Source: Akkermansia sp.
Lineage (GTDB): Bacteria > Verrucomicrobiota > Verrucomicrobiia > Verrucomicrobiales > Akkermansiaceae
Assembly (NCBI GenBank): GCA_020047775.1
Contig: JAIFNK010000293.1
Span: 1 to 10,613, forward strand
DNA length: 10,613 bases
Reading direction: 5' to 3'
Below are positions 7,566 to 10,613 of this stretch, in pieces; position 1 is the stretch's first letter, and each line of letters opens with the position of its first letter. The notes below the pieces were generated by a model. The model saw only the letters and a list, made by a program, of their open reading frames with translations. It searched no databases and was not told where the DNA came from. The position numbers and the translations under genes were made by a program.

Positions 7566-7599
7566 GAGATCCCTCACACCCGCACCCGGAGATCCCTCA
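7563..7599. repeat. 14-bp direct repeat across the transposase stop codon
   Basis: CCGGAGATCCCTCA occurs at 7563-7576 and again at 7586-7599, 23 bp apart. The left copy contains the transposase stop codon (7574-7576) and the right copy covers the last codons. Because 23 is not a multiple of three, the copies are read in different frames. It may come from slippage or from end processing of a mobile element. Confidence 0.6.
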
Positions 7600-8641
7600 T
7601 GCTCCACAGCACCCCGGCGGCGGCCGTTCCATTCCCCTTCATCCGCCGTGCGCCATCCTTGCGTTTCTCCGTGAACCGATCCCGCGCCGCTGCGAACGCC
7701 TCGTTCACGAACGCCTTGCTTCCGACCACCGCTCCATCGGTGAAATACCTCACCCGGCAGCGCAGCATCGCCGCCAGCTTCAAATCCGGTAAAACCGTCC
7801 CGTTGTCTTCCGCTTCCAGCGCTTCCGCCGCATTCATCGGCGGACGGAGCACGCCCTTCTCCACCTCCGCCCTGCCGCTCTTCCTGCCCAGCGCCAGCCC
7901 CATGCTCCGTCGGTAAATTCTCGAAACTTCCGTCCATTTCCCGACTTCGAAGCCCGCTCCGTGGTGGCTCATGCAAGCCCTAACCAGCCCTTCGCGCGCC
8001 TTCTTCCCATTCCCCTTCGGTCCGCCGCCCACCGCCTCGCCATAGCTGCTCCAGCGGTAATCCGCCGGATCGGCTACCATCCCGGCCCGCACGGGGTTGA
8101 GGTCAATGTAAGCGGCCATCGTCCGCGCCGCGACCCCGCTTTCCACGATCACGCTCTTGTAACGCTCCTCCCACAGCGTGCCGCTGCGCTGGTGCGTCCT
8201 GTTGAACCACCGCGTGAAGCGCTGGAGCAGCGTCTTCATGAACTCGCTAAGGCTGTGCATCCGGTAAGTAAAACGGGCGTGGATTTCCGCCACCCACGAC
8301 TCCCGTCCCTGAGCCCGCGCCTCCGCTAACTCATTGGCCACCACCGCCACAAACGCCTCGCTATTCGTCGCAGCGAGGCGTCTCAACAATTCCTCGTCGG
8401 AAATCCCGTCTGCCGGCATCGGCGGCACCTCCAGCAGAATATGGAAGTGGTTGGACATGATACAGTAAGACAAAACCCGGCAGCCCGAAAACTTCTCCTG
8501 CATCCGCATGAACATGCGGAAATGCTCGCGTTCGTCGTTTTCAAACACAAAGCGCCGGTCCACCACCCGGGAAATACAATGGTAGATCGCCGGTTTCTCC
8601 GCCGAATCCTTCCAAGGGGCCAACCAACGTCTGCTACTCAT
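7574..8641 (-). CDS. RAYT-like transposase (HUH tyrosine recombinase, Y1/IS200-type domain)
   Basis: This 355-residue protein is a single-strand DNA transposase of the REP-associated tyrosine transposase type. The histidine pair of the HUH metal site is in SNHFHILLEV (63-72; H65, H67). The likely catalytic tyrosine is Y178 in AAYIDLNPVRAG (176-187), a signature of this family, and YRWSSY follows at 195-200. It is longer than the classic RAYT of about 150-200 residues, with an extra C-terminal part (about 205-355) that includes LRCRVRYFTDG (293-303). Such long forms occur in several phyla. The ATG at 8641 is preceded by AGAAGG four bases upstream, while the longer TTG start at 8674 lies inside a tandem repeat and is less likely. 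Key motifs are intact, so the protein may be active. Repeats flank both ends of the gene. Confidence 0.9.
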   Translation of the reverse strand: MSSRRWLAPWKDSAEKPAIYHCISRVVDRRFVFENDEREHFRMFMRMQEKFSGCRVLSYCIMSNHFHILLEVPPMPADGISDEELLRRLAATNSEAFVAVVANELAEARAQGRESWVAEIHARFTYRMHSLSEFMKTLLQRFTRWFNRTHQRSGTLWEERYKSVIVESGVAARTMAAYIDLNPVRAGMVADPADYRWSSYGEAVGGGPKGNGKKAREGLVRACMSHHGAGFEVGKWTEVSRIYRRSMGLALGRKSGRAEVEKGVLRPPMNAAEALEAEDNGTVLPDLKLAAMLRCRVRYFTDGAVVGSKAFVNEAFAAARDRFTEKRKDGARRMKGNGTAAAGVLWSMRDLRVRV

Positions 8642-8643
8642 GG

Positions 8644-8651
8644 CCCCTTCT
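8644..8651 (-). promoter_or_regulatory. Shine-Dalgarno sequence of the transposase gene
   Basis: AGAAGGGG on the minus strand ends two bases before the ATG at 8641, with the AGAAGG core four bases away. It supports the 8641 start. It lies inside repeat unit 1; the matching place in unit 2 reads AAAAGGGG. Most other genes in this window have no such motif. Confidence 0.45.
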
Positions 8652-8780
8652 ACTCTCCCCAACCCACTTGGCAAGAACCAACTCCGCTTTTTGTCTGGGA
8701 TTTTGAATAACCCCTTTTACTCTACCCACCCCCCCACTTGGCAAGAACCAACTCCGCTTTTTGTCTGGGATTTTGCATAA
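8644..8780. repeat. Tandem direct repeat, units of 67 and 70 bp, upstream of the transposase
   Basis: Unit 1 (8644-8710) and unit 2 (8711-8780) are directly adjacent. A 43-bp core is identical at 8663-8705 and 8733-8775; one mismatch and four further matching bases follow. The outer parts are similar (CCCCTTCTACTCT and CCCCTTTTACTCT). On the minus strand each core contains GGAG directly followed by TTGG-TTCTTG-CCAA, a small hairpin that extends to six pairs with one G-G mismatch. This layout recalls REP elements recognised by RAYT proteins, which start with GTAG or GGAG. The repeat directly adjoins the transposase start and supplies its leader. Confidence 0.85.
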
Positions 8781-8812
8781 CGTTCCGTTGATGCCAGGCT
8801 CCGTGTACTGAC

Positions 8813-8915
8813 GGCAGCCTGCTGCGGCATGGATGGGAGCGGATTCAGTGAGCGAACCCGATCCCGCCTCCGCCAGCAGGCTGGCAACACCCGATAGCGG
8901 CAGCAGGCTGCACGC
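8813..8915. repeat. Cluster of three related palindromes next to the transposase
   Basis: Three short palindromes of similar sequence lie within 103 bp: GCAGC-CT-GCTGC (8814-8825), GCCAGC-AG-GCTGGC (8872-8885) and GCAGC-AG-GCTGC (8900-8911). The first and third are exact 12-bp reverse complements of each other, so they could also pair across the whole block. No gene is supported between 8781 and 9067, and these palindromes are the main content of that gap. The arrangement resembles a BIME, a group of REP palindromes in alternating orientation. Whether they recur elsewhere in the genome is unknown. Confidence 0.6.
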
Positions 8916-9067
8916 AGTCCACGGGCCAAGCCTGCGGATTGGCCGGAAATCAATCGTGTTTGGGAGCTCAAAATGAGATGTGGAGGCGGGCAGGATAGCC
9001 TGTTTCACCGGGCACCGGGGCATTGCACTTGCCGCCGGGGAGGCGGGCGTGAGAATCTGCAGCGGCA

Positions 9068-10147
9068 TTGACGACGATTCGAAATACTCAGTTGGACGGA
9101 TGGCGGGCCTTCGCGGTGCTGGGGGTGATGTGGCTGCACTGGGTGCCGGCGGCTTGGCGCGGGCACTTCCCCTTCGAGATCGGGCTGTTCTTTTTCCTGA
9201 CGCTGACCGGCTTCCTGATTACGCGGATCCTGCTGCGCGAGCGAAAGGCTTGCGAGGAACGCGGCGGGAAATGGCATTTCAAGGCTTACGTGCATTTCCA
9301 AAAGCGGCGGATGATGCGGATCCTGGTGCCGTGTTACGCGGCGATGCTTTTTGCGATCACCGTGGGCGCTCCGGACATCCGGCAGCATTGGCTGGCCTAC
9401 TTCGGGCATTGGTCGAATTTCCACATGGCGTTCATGGAGGGCTGGCCATCCGGGACGGCGCACTACTGGACGCTGGCGATCCAGGTGCAGTTCTATCTGC
9501 TGTGGCCGCTGGTGGTTTTCGGCACGCCGCGCAGACTCCTGGCGGCGGTGTTTCTCGGCTGCGTGGCGCTCGCGCCCGTTTCGAGGATGATCCTGGCGCG
9601 GCGGTTTCCGGAACTCCATCACAGCGAGATGATCACTTTCACGGCGATGGATTATTTCGGCGTGGGCGCCTTGCTCGCCCTCGCCATCGACCGCGGGATG
9701 AAGGTGGGTGACGGAAGGCTGAATCTAGCAGCGACGGCCGCGTTCGCCGGATACATCGTGCTCTACGTTTGCAACGAGATGGGCCGGTCGGTCGCAGGCT
9801 TTTGTTACATCCAGCAGACGCTGGTCTCGGTGGTGTTCGCGGGCCTGATCTCGGCGACCTTGGCGGGCTTCGGCGGATTCCGGGAAAAAATCCTGAATCA
9901 CCCGGCGGTGCAGCATATCGGGCGCTTGAGCTTCGGGCTGTATCTCTTCCACACGCCGGTGCCGCTGCTTCTCGGATGGGTGCTACCGTGGCTGTGGGGG
10001 CCGTTTTTCACCGGATTCTGGCAAATCCTCCGCCTGGGAGTGTTCGGCCTGACCTCCTGGGGGCTGGCTTGGCTGTGCTGGCGCTATTTGGAAACAAGAC
10101 CGGCCCACCCTAACAAGCATGCGCCTTCAGGCTCTCCAAGTCGATGA
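9068..10147 (+). CDS. Membrane acyltransferase, acyltransferase 3 (OafA/YrhL-type) family
   Basis: The 359-residue, strongly hydrophobic protein has about ten membrane helices. The family transfers acyl groups to sugars of surface polysaccharides, lipids or other acceptors. The N-terminal motif QLDGWRAFAVLGVMWLHW (8-25) contains the conserved R13 and the likely catalytic H24. GLFFFLTLTGFLITRILLRE (39-58) matches the usual second motif. YWTLAIQVQFYLLWPL (133-148) corresponds to the family motif WSLxVEEQFYLLWP, but both glutamates are replaced (Q and V). A TTG start at 9068 is inferred because an in-frame TGA lies at 9050-9052 and the conserved R13 motif precedes the first ATG. The 3' end overlaps the convergent DUF2237 gene by 38 bp. 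The acceptor is unknown; no polysaccharide genes are nearby in this window. Confidence 0.9.
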   Translation: MTTIRNTQLDGWRAFAVLGVMWLHWVPAAWRGHFPFEIGLFFFLTLTGFLITRILLRERKACEERGGKWHFKAYVHFQKRRMMRILVPCYAAMLFAITVGAPDIRQHWLAYFGHWSNFHMAFMEGWPSGTAHYWTLAIQVQFYLLWPLVVFGTPRRLLAAVFLGCVALAPVSRMILARRFPELHHSEMITFTAMDYFGVGALLALAIDRGMKVGDGRLNLAATAAFAGYIVLYVCNEMGRSVAGFCYIQQTLVSVVFAGLISATLAGFGGFREKILNHPAVQHIGRLSFGLYLFHTPVPLLLGWVLPWLWGPFFTGFWQILRLGVFGLTSWGLAWLCWRYLETRPAHPNKHAPSGSPSR

Positions 10148-10475
10148 ACTCCAGCGCCGATTCGTGGGTGGCCTCGAGCACGACTTCCGGCGCGCATCCG
10201 GCTTCGAAGGCTTCCTGCCAGCGGGCGGCGCAGAGGCACCATTGATCTCCCGCCGTGAGTCCGGGAAATCCGAATTCCGGGCGCGGAGTGGTCAGGTCGT
10301 TGCCCCGGTTTTTTGAAAATTGAAGAAACTTGTCGTTCACCCGGGCGCAAACGACGTGCACCCCTTGGTCGCCAGCACCGGTGCGGCAGCAGCCATCGCG
10401 ATGCCAGCCAGTGAGTGGATCCAGCGAGCAAGGCTTGAGCACGGATCCGATGACGTTGCGGGTTTCGATGGCCAT
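10110..10475 (-). CDS. DUF2237 family protein
   Basis: This 121-residue protein is a full-length match by eye to DUF2237, a small cysteine-rich family of unknown function. Conserved stretches are NVIGSVLKPCSLDPLTGWHR (7-26), DGCCRTG (27-33), VCARVNDKFLQFSKNRGNDL (42-61), TPRPEFGFPGL (63-73), GDQWCLCAARW (76-86) and VVLEATHESALE (98-109). Conserved cysteines include C16, C29, C30, C43, C80 and C82, which suggests a metal site or redox chemistry, though none is proven. The ATG at 10475 is chosen because relatives begin close to NVLG. A GTG at 10532 in the same frame would overlap the upstream stop codon as GTGA, with AAGG five bases before it, and would add 19 unconserved residues. It is on the same strand as the partial gene upstream and is probably co-transcribed with it. 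Confidence 0.93.
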   Translation of the reverse strand: MAIETRNVIGSVLKPCSLDPLTGWHRDGCCRTGAGDQGVHVVCARVNDKFLQFSKNRGNDLTTPRPEFGFPGLTAGDQWCLCAARWQEAFEAGCAPEVVLEATHESALEFIDLESLKAHAC

Positions 10476-10528
10476 GGGGTAAGGATAACCCGATGTCCGT
10501 GTCCGTCCAGTGGTGAGATGAACGGCGT

Positions 10529-10613
10529 TCACACCGGCACCTTGTCGAGCTGGAACGCATCGTACACCGCGCGGGCGGCGTCTTCGATGCGGGTCTCGTC
10601 CACGGTCACGGCG
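10529..10613 (-). CDS. C-terminal end of a protein, possibly aspartate kinase (partial)
   Basis: A minus-strand frame enters from the right edge and ends with TGA at 10531-10529; 27 codons are visible. They read AVTVDETRIEDAA (1-13) then RAVYDAFQLDK (14-24) and VPV. A VxVDxxxxxxAxRAxxxAF pattern at the extreme C-terminus is typical of the last ACT domain of aspartate kinase (LysC). Twenty-seven residues are too few for certainty, and another ACT-domain protein is possible. The real coding status is supported by the stop codon placed just ahead of the DUF2237 gene on the same strand. Confidence 0.45.
   Translation of the reverse strand, partial: AVTVDETRIEDAARAVYDAFQLDKVPV

Noticed and set aside
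7483..9067. CRISPR array or integron-type cassette in the repeat-rich stretch
   Set aside because: The repeats are only two or three copies, the tandem units are directly adjacent without spacers, and no cas or integrase gene is present.
8980..9711. 243-codon plus-strand open frame overlapping the 5' part of the acyltransferase in another frame
   Set aside because: Its translation is rich in A, G, R and D with no membrane segments or motifs; the acyltransferase frame has the conserved R13/H24 and membrane helices.

Overview
The window is bacterial, GC-rich and gene-dense. Several traits suggest a verrucomicrobial or planctomycete-type genome, with Verrucomicrobia the better guess. It has four Tat-signalled Gfo/Idh/MocA oxidoreductases within 6.3 kb. 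Its host genes almost all lack a recognisable Shine-Dalgarno sequence. Its RAYT-type transposase is of a kind common in that phylum. The assignment is inference, because there is no rRNA or marker gene here beyond RsgA.

Left part (1-4311, minus strand, read right to left): four same-strand genes that look like an operon. They are Gfo/Idh/MocA protein C (453 aa), Gfo/Idh/MocA protein B (425 aa), a small four-helix DoxX-like membrane protein (173 aa), and Gfo/Idh/MocA protein A, whose 3' end is cut by the window edge. All three oxidoreductases start with a twin-arginine signal, so they are probably folded with their nucleotide in the cytoplasm and then exported. Gaps are 4 to 51 bp. A plausible reading is periplasmic oxidation or reduction of sugars or sugar derivatives, with the DoxX-like protein as a possible membrane redox partner.

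Middle (4437-7482): a Fur-family metalloregulator lies just upstream of that operon on the same strand. Divergent from it is a fourth Tat-type Gfo/Idh/MocA gene, followed after 47 bp by rsgA, a circularly permuted ribosome-assembly GTPase.

Right part (7494-9067): an accessory patch with a RAYT-like HUH tyrosine transposase (minus strand). A nested inverted repeat and a short direct repeat lie at its 3' end. An adjacent 67/70-bp tandem repeat at its 5' end carries a GGAG-plus-hairpin motif. Next to these is a cluster of three related palindromes. This is the most repeat-rich part of the window and may be a REP/RAYT-type system.

Right end (9068-10613): a membrane acyltransferase (acyltransferase 3 / OafA type, plus strand) whose 3' end overlaps a convergent DUF2237 gene. 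The last 27 codons of a further minus-strand gene, possibly aspartate kinase, run into the window edge just upstream of DUF2237.

No tRNA, rRNA, CRISPR array, riboswitch or convincing intrinsic terminator was seen. The cluster of exported oxidoreductases with a DoxX-like protein, and the transposase with its palindromes, are the two places most worth a second look.
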